From Aureobasidium sp. EXF-3400 (Eukaryota; Ascomycota; Dothideomycetes; Dothideales; Saccotheciaceae): a DNA stretch of 64,000 bases. Both the position numbers and the translations under genes were made by a program. Of this stretch, positions 24,655-34,583 are shown piece after piece. The notes under the pieces are model-generated. The model was given only the letters and a program-made list of their open reading frames with translations. It did no database searches and was not told the DNA's origin. The stretch lies in contig SWBL01000031.1 in assembly GCA_024195585.1 (NCBI GenBank), positions 1 to 64,000 on the forward strand, written 5' to 3'. The first letter of the stretch is position 1; every line of letters begins with the position of its first letter.

Positions 24655-26046
24655 ATGAATTGTCTTCGCCAGACCCATCGACGACTCGTCCAGAGCAACA
24701 AAGCACTCACGCTACTGCCCCCACCGATAGGACCATCATCCTCGCCCGCAATCTCTGGCCCATCACGACATACCCACCTCACGCCCAGAACATCCATCGC
24801 CCATGGCTCTAGCTCCTCCACACGATGGAAGACACGCCAGACCCGCGACCACTTTGCCCGCGAAGCAAAAGTCGCCGGTCTAAAGTCTCGTGCTGCTTTC
24901 AAACTGCTCGAACTCGACTCTAAACATCACATCTTTCGCAAAGGTGCCACTGTTGTCGATTTGGGCTATGCCCCTGGTAGTTGGAGTCAGGTTGCTGTCA
25001 GCAAGACGAGTCCTGGTGGTAGAGTCTTGGGCATCGACATCATCCCTGCTCAACCCCCGCGAGGTGCTTCAAGCATTCAGGGCAATTTTCTGAGTCCAGA
25101 GGTGCAGGCTGAGGTGCGGAGATATGTGCGAGATCCTGCATTGGGGCGAGCGCGAACAAGAGTGACCATGTCAAAAAGAGGCGAGGGCGAAGTCGACGAA
25201 GATGAGGGTGCAACAGAAGAGGACGTTGAGAGCGAAGGACGTGGTGTGCTGAGCATGGCGCAAGAGACAACGACAAAAGAGAATGAGCTGCCCGACCAAC
25301 AGGACGAACAGAAGCAACAACAAGACCAAGAGGCGGAACAAGAAGCACAACTCAGCGTGCGGAAAAAGGACCTCCGTGACGGCAGGGTTGTCGATGTTGT
25401 GCTAAGTGACATGTCAGCACCCTGGGAGCAGACTTCTGGCTACTGGATCAGGAGCGTTAGTAACCCGTATCTCAGGATGATGAACACGAGCGGCACCGCC
25501 TTTCGCGACCACGCCGGCAGCATGGTAAGTCTTTTTTTGTTTTTGCTTCCATTTCTCTTTTTCTTACCTTCCTCTTTTTCCCCCCATTCTCTCAACATTA
25601 CCATTCTTTTTCTCTTTTTCTCTATATCTTTAAAGAGTGCACTTGGCTGAAGCAAATGGCCTTTCTTTCCCACCGGTAGGATCTCTGCAATGCTGCCTTG
25701 ACTTTCTGCTACGACACCCTCCGCACCGGCGGCCACTTCATGTGCAAATTCTACCAAGGCTCCGAGGACAAGGCCTTTGAGAATCGTCTCAAGAAGCTAT
25801 TCGACAAGGTCCACAAAGAGAAGCCCGAGTCGTCGAGAAAGGTAAGCTTTGTACTCGAAAAGTTTCGCGGTCATCGCGCGCGATGGGGGTGAGTTTGGCT
25901 TGACATTCGCTGACCGTCGTGTCCTTTTCGTTTGTGTATAGGAGAGCAAAGAAGCGTATTTTGTCGCGTTGAGGAGGAAGCCTGATGTCCCGCGCGAGCT
26001 CGTTTTTCCTGATGAGTATGCCGAGGAGAATGAATTTCCGGAATGA
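24655..26046 (+). CDS. mrm2: Mitochondrial 21S rRNA 2'-O-ribose methyltransferase (MRM2/FtsJ family)
   Basis: SAM-dependent methylation of a ribose in the large mitochondrial rRNA. Exons 24655-25524, 25680-25841 and 25942-26046 give 378 residues. The N-terminus (about 50 residues, Arg/Ser/Thr-rich, few acids) fits a mitochondrial presequence. Motifs: GLKSRAAFKLLELD with the first catalytic Lys, SAM loop VDLGYAPGSWSQVA near residue 101, VLSDMSAPWE near 249 (catalytic Asp), HFMCKFYQG near 312 (second Lys), and ESKEAYFVALRRKP (Glu) formed by the last splice; this is the K-D-K-E tetrad. Odd: residues 171-233 are a Glu/Gln-rich low-complexity insert absent from bacterial FtsJ. The first intron (155 nt) is strongly T-rich. 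Confidence 0.92.
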
Positions 26047-26266
26047 ATGAAAACATTTTGACTCTCAAAATCATACTCGCTAGAATTGAGAGTGCAATCC
26101 ACCATCTGATACCTGCTGTTTCACTTGAGACGACATAGAGGGAATGGTAGAGTAGTGATTCTGTGCTTTTATTCAATTCGTGTTACTCGTGTCTGTCTAT
26201 CCGTTCAGTGGCTGGCTAGCCAAATGTTTCAATCCTCCATTTCGGTCTCAGCGCGAGTCCACTACT

Positions 26267-28539
26267 CTACTGAAGCTCAACGTCGCCGTACTTTTTAGCA
26301 AACATGCCCAACGCTTTGATAGGGAAGATGAACTTGTAGTTAGGATAAGAGATCATGCTGTCATATCCATCAGTATATTTCGTTGAGAAGCCTCAGAAGA
26401 AGAGGTGTACTTACCAGCTCTTGTTAAAGACGCCTTCAATGCCTTCCTGCAGCCACTCGCCATTAGGCTGTTGACGCGACATGATAAGCTTGACTGCCTT
26501 TTCAATCGGCGCTCTGTCTGGGTATCCAGCTTCCAGCAAGGCAATCACTGCCCAAGCGGTTTGCACGACTTGGCTTTGCTTGTGTTGGCAGTACTCGCCA
26601 GTCTCACAGCTGCGGTACGTTTCTCCCCAGCCGCCATCTTTCATCTGCTTGTCGATGAAGAATTGGCAACCTTTGCGTACGCGTGCAGAGTTTGTATGGG
26701 TTTCTCCCGCTGTGGCCAGGGCTTCTAAAGCGAACATGCCTGCGTACGTGAAACAGATGGCCCAGCTGCCGTACCAGGATCCGTCTGCTCGTTGGACGTT
26801 TCTGATGTAGTCGTAGGCGCCCTTTTTGAAGACTGCGATTTCTCGGCTGCGATAGCTGGGGTAGAGTTTGCTGAACATGGTTAATGCTGTTACTACGGCG
26901 GTGGTGCATTCAGGGTAGTCGTATTCGACCATGATGCGGCCAAACACTTCTGCTGCGTTGAGCCATTCCATCAGTTCAGAGCCTCGTTGGGTTTCATAGG
27001 AGGAGCAGCCGCCGGATTTCTTGTTCTGCATGGTTAGGAGGACGTCAATGGCTTCCTTGATGCGTTCGTCTGAGATCAATTGAGGGTAGCTGGGTAAGAA
27101 TTGGAGCATGAGGACGGCTTTGAGGCCTTCAGAAGTGGTGTCAGAGACAGTGTAGCCTTGACTCTTTGTGCTGAAGCCCCATGCACCCTTTCGCTGTTGA
27201 CGGTAAGTGATATGCTGATCGACACACTCTTCGCGAATCTGTGCACTCTCGAGATATTCCAAAGCCTTTTCGAGCATTGGTCTCCATTTGGGGTCTTCAG
27301 CCTTGTCGCATTCAACAACAGCTTGGATCAGGAAAGAAGTGTCCCAGTTCTGTACTCCGTTTGTGCCGTTGACCAGCATACCTTCGTCTTTGACCCACAA
27401 AAATTCGTGCAAACGCTCGCGGTGTCGGCGAACAGAATAGCTGTCAGGGCCATCGACAATGTAGCAGCAGAGCATGTTCATAGGCGCATTAACGGGAGCG
27501 AGATCGGAATAATCGGAGTTTTCATCTTCACGCTTGACCAAGAACCAAACCCAGTCCTCTGCACGCTTGACCAGCGACTCTGTTCGCAAGAAAGGGTTCC
27601 AGATGTTGACCAAGATCCAATTGATGAGGTTCAAGACCCAAGATTTGGGATGGTAATTGTCGAATTTTGAGATGGAGTTGCGGTGAGAGGCGAAATTGAT
27701 GGTTTCGTAGGGCTCGACGAACAGTTCCTGTCTTAGCTCTTTCACGAGCTTGTCTGCGGGGAAAGACCACTTGCGCGACCAAATAAAGGACATGGGCAAG
27801 AAGACCATTCGCATGTGAATCCACCATCTCCAGGGAGCAATGGGCACCCAATCAGGAACCAGCCATAGCTCCGGAGGCACAGGGTTGACAAGTTCCCAGG
27901 GGGTAACACCCAGCACGCTCAACCAGAACTTTGCCCAGTGAGGACCGTTGACAGCACCTCCAAGCTTATGTAGCAGTCCACGAGCCTTGATGATGCGCGG
28001 ATCTTCAGCATCTGCACCCAACAGTCTCAGAGCGACATAGTTCATGGCAGTACCAAAGACAGAGCTGTCTCCCTCAATGTGTAGACCCCATCCTCCATCT
28101 TCTGGATGCTGACGGGCGTAGAGATAGTTCTTGAGTTCGATCTTGTAGGCGTCGGGAATAGGCGTCTTGGTGACATACCAGGTGATGACAACACCAGGGA
28201 GCAGGAACATGGGACCGCCGTACTCGCAGCCCCAATTGCCAGGAGGAAGTTGCAGTTTGGAGAAGAATTCGAGGCCATTTTCGGCGGATTGAAGGGGAGT
28301 CTTTGGCTGAGGAAGGGTGGGTTGTTCCTGCCTGTTGTTAGTAATTGTTCGACTGAGTCTATCTGAGTTTGGTGACAACGTACAGTAGGCAGACCAAGGA
28401 AGTACTTGTCTGCTGTAGTCTGAGGCCATTCCTTTGCTTGTTCCTCGCTCAGGTAGTGCCATGTCTGCTCTCCGGCCACGTCTCGAAGCCTCCACCTCGT
28501 CGCGTCCGTCTTTTGGTCGCCTACTTGACGGGCCACCAT
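26267..28539 (-). CDS. erg7: Lanosterol synthase (oxidosqualene cyclase)
   Basis: Cyclises 2,3-oxidosqualene to lanosterol in ergosterol synthesis, on ER/lipid-droplet membranes. Exons 28539-28384, 28327-26415 and 26357-26267 give 719 residues. Splices rebuild DKYFLGLPT + EQPTLPQPKTPLQSAENG at the front and FNKS-C-MISYPNYKFIFPIKAL at the end, both family-typical. QW repeats are visible (for example GNWGCEYGGP, GAWGFSTKSQGY, ADGSWYGSWAICFTYAG, DGGWGETYRSCE). The proton-donor motif, DCTAE in most oxidosqualene cyclases, reads DTTSE here (around residue 447): the Asp is kept but the neighbouring Cys is Thr. The 719-residue length is normal. Introns are 56 and 57 nt. Confidence 0.95.
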
Positions 28540-28869
28540 TCTCGATGTATTGATACAACCTCAGCAGGCTGAATTGCAGGAGAAGCCGCAACTCAGGTAG
28601 ATATGGACGTAATTTCCTCAGAACCACCCTCGTACGATTGACACGCGCCAAGCCCATCTTGCATGTGAAATTTGTGGAGTAGCTCCATTACCCCTGAGCC
28701 TCATCACCACCAACCTGGTTATTATCACATCTTGATTTGACAATCTGGAAGACAACAGCAGTCAAGTAGCAAAGCAATCATGTCTTGTGTAGTGGTATCA
28801 AAGTAAAAATCCAACCCTTGACCCCAACTCCACCTCCCAAACAAAAAACCTGAACAATCCGTGTGCCTC
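28540..28869. promoter_or_regulatory. ERG7 promoter and condensin gene 3' flank
   Basis: 330 bases between the ERG7 start codon and the stop codon of the upstream minus-strand condensin gene. No clear SREBP or other sterol-response element was recognised by eye. Confidence 0.45.
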
Positions 28870-31800
28870 CTACTCGATCAAGTCATCATCGTCATCCACC
28901 ATGCTGTCCATCAATGCCTGAACATCCTTGTCATCCGCCATGCCACTAAAGTCGTAGTCCTCCATCTCCTCATCCATGTCCATTCTCGTGCCCTCGGCGT
29001 CGGGATCTTCAATCCGGGTTGACTCGAGTTCTCGTCTCAACTGTGCATTGACTGGATCGTCTTCAGCTTCAACTTCTGTGGCCTCTTCCTCTTCTTCTCT
29101 TGCATCTGCACCCGTCACAGATTGTGCTGTCTCATCGACGTCTGTCCTTTGTACAGCAGTGGCATCCTCGACTACCGTCTCCTCGCCGCCGCCACCTCTT
29201 TCTGCTGTTGCAATGTCGTGCATGAGTTTGAGCAATGTCGTCTGCATCTTGGCAAGGGCATTGCGACTGGTTGCGTCGGATGCCACCTTGGACTCAATCG
29301 CCTCTGCGACCAGCTCAAGAACAGTACGGAGAAGGCCAGGATCCGGAGAAGACACGGTCAGATGAAGCTTGCTAAGCATTGAGAATAGGACCTTGCGTTC
29401 GTCCTCTGCATCGAGAGTTAGTCGAGTATGGAGAAGATTGTATCACAGAACTTACTGCTTGTTTGACTCGTCACCAACTTCTCAAGAATCTGCTCCGCAA
29501 GCACGAAGTGGATCATGTCGCTATCAGGAGCAGCTCCTTCTTCGACTCTGAGCTTGCCCGTCTTTGCTTCTTCGCTACTGCCAATAACCTTGCGAGGATC
29601 TGTCCAGTCAACGAGCATGCCACCGACCACGCTCAGCGTGACCATCTCGCCTTCTTCGACGTCCTCCTCCTCGATGAAAGCTTCCCTGAGGGCAGCAAGG
29701 CGACTGATGACCCCTGTAGCAATATTGGCCATTCTCTCAGCGTTTGCCGCTCTCGAATGACAATACACAGGCAAGAAGTATGTCAGTGCTTGTCTGAGAG
29801 ATGCATTGGCGCTGGTCTCAGGATCGAAGAACGCGATGACCAGACCCTTGAGCAAGTCAGGGTCTGTGATCAATTGCGAAAGCATGAGCTTCGACAACGC
29901 TGATGCGCCAGTCGACTGAACATCCAAATCTTCCGATTTTAGCGACTTTGAGAATACCTTGAGAACAGGTTTTAGCATCGGCGAGGGTTCAGTAGCGGAA
30001 ATTGTGGCCGATGTCTCATCGCCGTCACCAGACGATACGACAGGGGCCAGTAACGATGGGTGTGTTGTGAGAATATCTGTGATGATCTGGAGGCAAATGG
30101 TTTGCAAAGATGCGTGACCCTTGATGAAACAGTGCAAGAAGAGAGTAATGTTCTCTTGCGCAAGGTTCTGTGACAAGTTAGCAAATTTGAAAAAACAACC
30201 ACCCTTGGGATATATACCTTTCCAAGTAAACAGCAAAGACCCAGACAGACCAGGCCACGCTCTCTTATGGGCGCTTCCTGGCTTCTGACCGCTGGAACAA
30301 TAAGGTTGTTGAGCATAGTCACCAAAGGCACCGTCTGCTCGAGCTCGCATTGAATGTTCTGAAGCATGCACTGTGCGATGTGCAAGCACTTCATGTTGAC
30401 CATGATCTCGCGGATGGCCTTCTCTTCATCTTCCTCTTCTTCGTCATCCTCCTCCGAGCGTTTAGAGTTCTTAGCTCTTCTCGCCGAGTCATCGTTGCTG
30501 ACCTCACTTCTGGCAGAATGGAAACTCTCCTCTCCTGTCGAGCTTTTTGTCTTGTCGCCCTCGTCACCCATGATAGTATCATGGACTTCAGCAATGGCTT
30601 CAAGGACAATACCGCAGAAATCGCTCTCGCCTTTGTCGCTTCTGTCATCTCCGCAGACCAGACGCAAGGTTTCTACTGCTAGCCTGGTGGACTCTTCTGG
30701 CAATTCAGGCATGGTGAGAGCTTCGCGCATGAGGCCAAACATCTTTCTTCGACCGACTTCGTCGCTGTAGTCAAAGCTGATGGCCATGTGAAGCATTTGC
30801 TCAACGATGAATTCGCGCTGAACACTCTCCTCCTCCATTTCTTCGTCACCGTCTCCATCTGGTCCACCAGAAGCAGCTCCGCGCACGCATTCGATTAGCT
30901 TGTTGATTTGTATCTCGAGCAGGAAACCGAACTTTGTGACTTCAGGCATCTTCATTTCCAGCATGTCCAACAGCCTTCCGTCACCTTGAGCGTCTTTGGC
31001 GCGACAATAGTCGTTAAATGTGCGAGCAACAAAAACACTTTCGGGGGAAATCTCGTCCCAGAAGGCTTCCGAGTCGAAAGTGACATAATCTCTGTAGTCA
31101 GGGCGGCCGTCCCAGAACTCACTCATGGCTTCAAGTGCCACGCCTCCAGCATTGCCAGAGTTTGCGACGTCAATGCGCTCGAGCAATTCGAGAAGTGCAT
31201 CAAGACTAGGATCGGCAGCTTTTGTGACTCCAGGCTTTTTCTTGCCATCATCCTCCTCTTCTTCTTCAGGAGCTGTGGCTGCAGGCAGAGCAGCACAGTC
31301 CTCGATCCAGCGCTCTCTGAACAAGCGAGCAGTGGCTTTGCGAACCGTCTCGTCACGATCGCGAAGACCCCATCGAAGCAGTTTTTCTCTGTGGGTTAGA
31401 CTGAGATGTCTGAAGTCGCCCAATGCAGGTAGAAGACGGGCGTACAATGCGCGACGTGTCGCAGCATCTAAATCTCTTGCGCGTTCGAGTAGGTATGGCA
31501 GGGTGGTAGGCGTAAGTGGAAGGTTGAGAAGGAGGGCTCGGCGGACTTCGGCAGATGGGTCATTCTGTAGGACATTGAGAAGTTTTTCCAAGACGCCCGA
31601 GCTGGCATCGTCGTCGTCGCTGTCCTCATCTTGGTCATCTTCGTCGAGCTCGGCAGCAAGGCGACTCAAGCCGTAAATAGCGTGCATTCGGACCGAGGAC
31701 TCCTTGTCATGGATACGCTTGAGCAAGGCCAGGCGAAGCAGATGGAACATTTGATCGTCCAGAGTGTCGAGAGTGTTGATGATGTGGGCGCTGATTTGAG

Positions 31801-32338
31801 TGGCTCTGAATCGCACAATCTTGTCTTTAGTCGACAGGAGCTGTAATAGAGTGTTGAGGATGGCGTTGGTCAGGCGTGAAGTAGGAGTCTCTGGTAGGGC
31901 ACCATCCTGATCGGCTACAAGTTGGTTGTCTTTCTCACTGGCGACGCGCAGAAAGATTCCCAGAAACTTGACAATTCGATCGCCGACAGTCTCGCTCTTC
32001 TTGATGGGCAGGACACGCAGGACACAGCGCACGACTTCAGTGTTGAAATCATCCTCGTCAAAGTCGTACTCGGCGTGGTTCTTCTTGGAGCTCAGAGGCT
32101 CGTAACAACAGGCCTCTTGGATCTTGCGCAGGTTGATAACCAGCTTTCGGTGGCCAGTGTTTGACTTTTGGGCATCTGCGAAAACGGCAGCGACGTGGTT
32201 TCGCAGCTTGGTGGTCGGACCCTCGTCAGGAATGTTTGTAGCTGGCGACGAGGCAGCGGCTCTAGCGGTTCGAGAGGTGCGTGGTTTCGAGGCAGCAGTG
32301 GCGCCTTTGGCTGACGAGCCGGCGACTCTTCCAGGCAT
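28870..32338 (-). CDS. ycg1: Condensin complex subunit 3 (CAP-G / YCG1 / Cnd3)
   Basis: HEAT-repeat regulatory subunit of condensin, which binds DNA with the kleisin Brn1 and compacts mitotic chromosomes. Exons 32338-30218, 30167-29456 and 29405-28870 (introns of 50 nt each) give 1122 residues. Splices join CLLGK to NLAQENITLFLHCFIKGHA and VTSQTS to KDERKVLFSML. Signs of the family: an N-terminal block with RKLVINLRKIQEACCYEP, a HEAT array (VRFRATQISAHIINTL, ESSVRMHAIYGLSRLA), an acidic linker ELDEDDQDEDSDDDD, and a very acidic C-terminus ending in DSMVDDDDDLIE. The start at 32338 (MPGRVAGSS) was chosen over an in-frame ATG at 32446, whose extension is hydrophobic and signal-like, which makes no sense for a nuclear protein. 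Confidence 0.93.
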
Positions 32339-32585
32339 GGTTGTCGTAGATGGGCCTTCACATGCGTGAGGCAGAAGCACAAACAAAAGCCCGATCGTAA
32401 ACAAAGAAAGCACCCAAGAACCCCGCAATTTCCATGAGACTCCCATTTATCTCATCTTGACACGAGCTGATCTTATCTCATCTTATCTCGATCATCTCCG
32501 ATATGCGGAGCCATTGGCTGACATATTGCGTGCTGATGGCAATTGTTCATTCTTGCCTTCTACCAACCCACTTTCTATACCAACC

Positions 32586-33788
32586 ATGTTCCGCACCGCA
32601 GTCCGTCGCTTCGCCGCTACGGCTCTACGCCCGGCCGAGACGGTCGCCCAGATGGAGGCTCCCCAACTCCATGGCGTCGAGATCTCAAAGGCACAGCGCA
32701 TTGCCCACGATGGCTTCATTGATGGTGCCCAATCCCCATATCTTTCCTGCTGTTTCGTGGTTGACTGACTAGTAGGCTCCCCATGATCAGCCATCGGGAA
32801 GACACCACTCATTCGCATGAAGAAGCTCTCAGAAGAGACGGGCTGCAACATCTTGGGCAAGGCCGAGTTTCAGAACCCTGGTGGTAGTGTCAAGGACCGC
32901 GCTGCCCTCTACGTCGTCAAGGATGCTGAAGAGCGTGGATTGATCAGACCTGGTGGTACTGTCGTCGAGGGCACTGCTGGAAACACCGGCATTGGTCTTG
33001 CCCACGTCTGTCGCAGCAAGGGTTACAAGCTCGTCATCTACATGCCCAACACCCAATCACAAGGCAAGATCGACCTGTTGCGTCTGCTAGGCGCTGAGGT
33101 CTACCCTGTTCCAGCCGTCGCCTTCGAGAACCCCGACAACTACAACTGGCAGGCCAAGCGCCATGCCGAGCGTCTTGACAATGCTGTCTGGACCAACCAG
33201 TTCGACAACACTGCCAACCGTCGTGCACACATCGAGACTACCGGTCCTGAAATCTGGAACCAGACTGAAGGCAAGATCGACGCCTTTACATGTGCCTCTG
33301 GTACCGCTGGTACTATTGCCGGCATCACTCGCTACCTCAAGACTGTCAGTGATGGTCGTGTCAAGTGCTTCCTCGCCGATCCTCCAGGCAGTGTCCTCCA
33401 CAGCTACATCCAATCTGGCGGTGTTCTCACCGAGCGCAAGGGCAGCTCAATCACTGAAGGTATTGGTCAGGGCCGTGTAACCGACAACCTCAAGCCTGAC
33501 ATTGATCTTCTGGATGGCTCGCTCAACGTTCCCGACGAACAAAGTATCGAAATGGTCTACCGCTGTCTGGACGAGGAAGGTCTTTACCTTGGTGCCTCTT
33601 CCGCCCTCAACGTTGCAGCTGCCAGAAACGTAGCACAAAAGTTGGGTCCCGGCAACACTGTCGTGACCATCCTTTGCGATGGTGCTTACCGCTATGCCGA
33701 CCGACTCTTCTCCAGAAAGTGGCTCGAGAGCAAGAAGCTCGTTGACGCCATTCCTTCCAACCTGCACAAGTACATTGTCTTGCCGTAG
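32586..33788 (+). CDS. Cysteine synthase (O-acetylserine sulfhydrylase), mitochondrial type
   Basis: PLP enzyme that makes L-cysteine from O-acetylserine and sulfide. Exons 32586-32724 and 32791-33788 give 378 residues. [18 protein letters not shown] is an Arg/Ala-rich, acid-free presequence, so mitochondrial import is likely. The splice joins AHDGFID to [13 protein letters not shown], restoring the family start IGxTPLIR. Further motifs: [12 protein letters not shown] with the PLP lysine, [12 protein letters not shown] (phosphate and substrate loop), [10 protein letters not shown] and GASSALN. The intron (66 nt) has a good branch (TGACTGAC) but an unusual donor, GTGCCC; no other donor keeps the frame and the motif. 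Candidate orthologue of Aspergillus cysB or yeast YGR012W/Mcy1; which one is not settled. Confidence 0.92.
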
Positions 33789-34214
33789 GTGGAACAACTG
33801 GTCCTAACGCAGTATTATGATATCTAAAAGTGTACATATGGCATGGCATTCACATCCCGTTCAATCGTCTTTCCCATTGTAAGGGGTCACATCAGAAGCG
33901 ATCACAGCATTTCACATCTCATGCAAATTCTCACATTTGACAACGGAACATAGGCACATCATCAAATCAGTAAGTCCATGTTTGCATTTCGTCATTATCA
34001 ATACCCCTTCTTTCCTGAAGCCGTCCGTTCCGTACCCCTTTTCCCAACCCTTGTCCCAGCCATTTTGAACCCCATTACGATTTTTGAGAGAACGTCATCG
34101 ACAGACATGTGTTTTGCAACATCTTTTGCCGTTGTAAAGGAAAGTGTCGTGAGAAGAGCCATCTGCAAACGTCATTTGCAGCTGACCCCATTGTTCATAA
34201 GTGCAAAACTGCAT
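33789..34214. other. Convergent 3' flanks
   Basis: 426 bases between the cysteine synthase stop and the stop of the small minus-strand gene. No gene is seen. Confidence 0.5.
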
Positions 34215-34583
34215 CTAAGACCAAGCAGGAGGGAGACACTATGATGGAATATCAGCATATTGTCAAGAGGACAAGAATATCAATGCAAAACTCACAGCAA
34301 TGTCCGACTCGGAAGCCTTGGGCAAAGGAGCAAACCAGCTCATCTTAGCAGACTGCTGCAGACCAGGCGAGGGCAAAGGTGTAGCCGAGGGAGAAGTAGA
34401 TGCCGACGCAGAAGGGAAGAAGCTCAGCAGTGCAGACGACAGAGCGCGCGACACAGTGGGTCGTTGCGGCATGGGCTGAGCAAGGTGTGTGGGTTTCTTC
34501 TCGGCAGCTGCCTTTTGCAGGGCCTTGTCTTGCTCTGCGCGGGCCTCGACGTAATGAGAGGGCAGACAATCGGCAGGGAACAT
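34215..34583 (-). CDS. Small Ala/Ser/Pro-rich protein of unknown function
   Basis: The model has 103 residues: exon 1 34583-34296 and exon 2 34238-34215, with a 57-nt intron (GTGAGT, branch GCTGAT, acceptor ATAG). The N-terminus MFPADCLPSHYVEARAEQDK continues into a charged helix (ALQKAAAEKKP), followed by a Ser/Ala/Pro-rich stretch and MSWFAPLPKASESDIA. If the intron is retained the frame runs on 10 more codons, so the last residues are uncertain. There is no signal peptide or membrane segment. I do not recognise a family. The helix-start pattern and clean splice signals favour a real gene over chance. Confidence 0.5.

Noticed and set aside
32339..32446. In-frame N-terminal extension of the condensin subunit starting at 32446
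   Set aside because: The added residues form a hydrophobic signal-like segment, which does not fit a nuclear protein. MPGRVAGSS at 32338 is the more natural start, so this is treated as leader.
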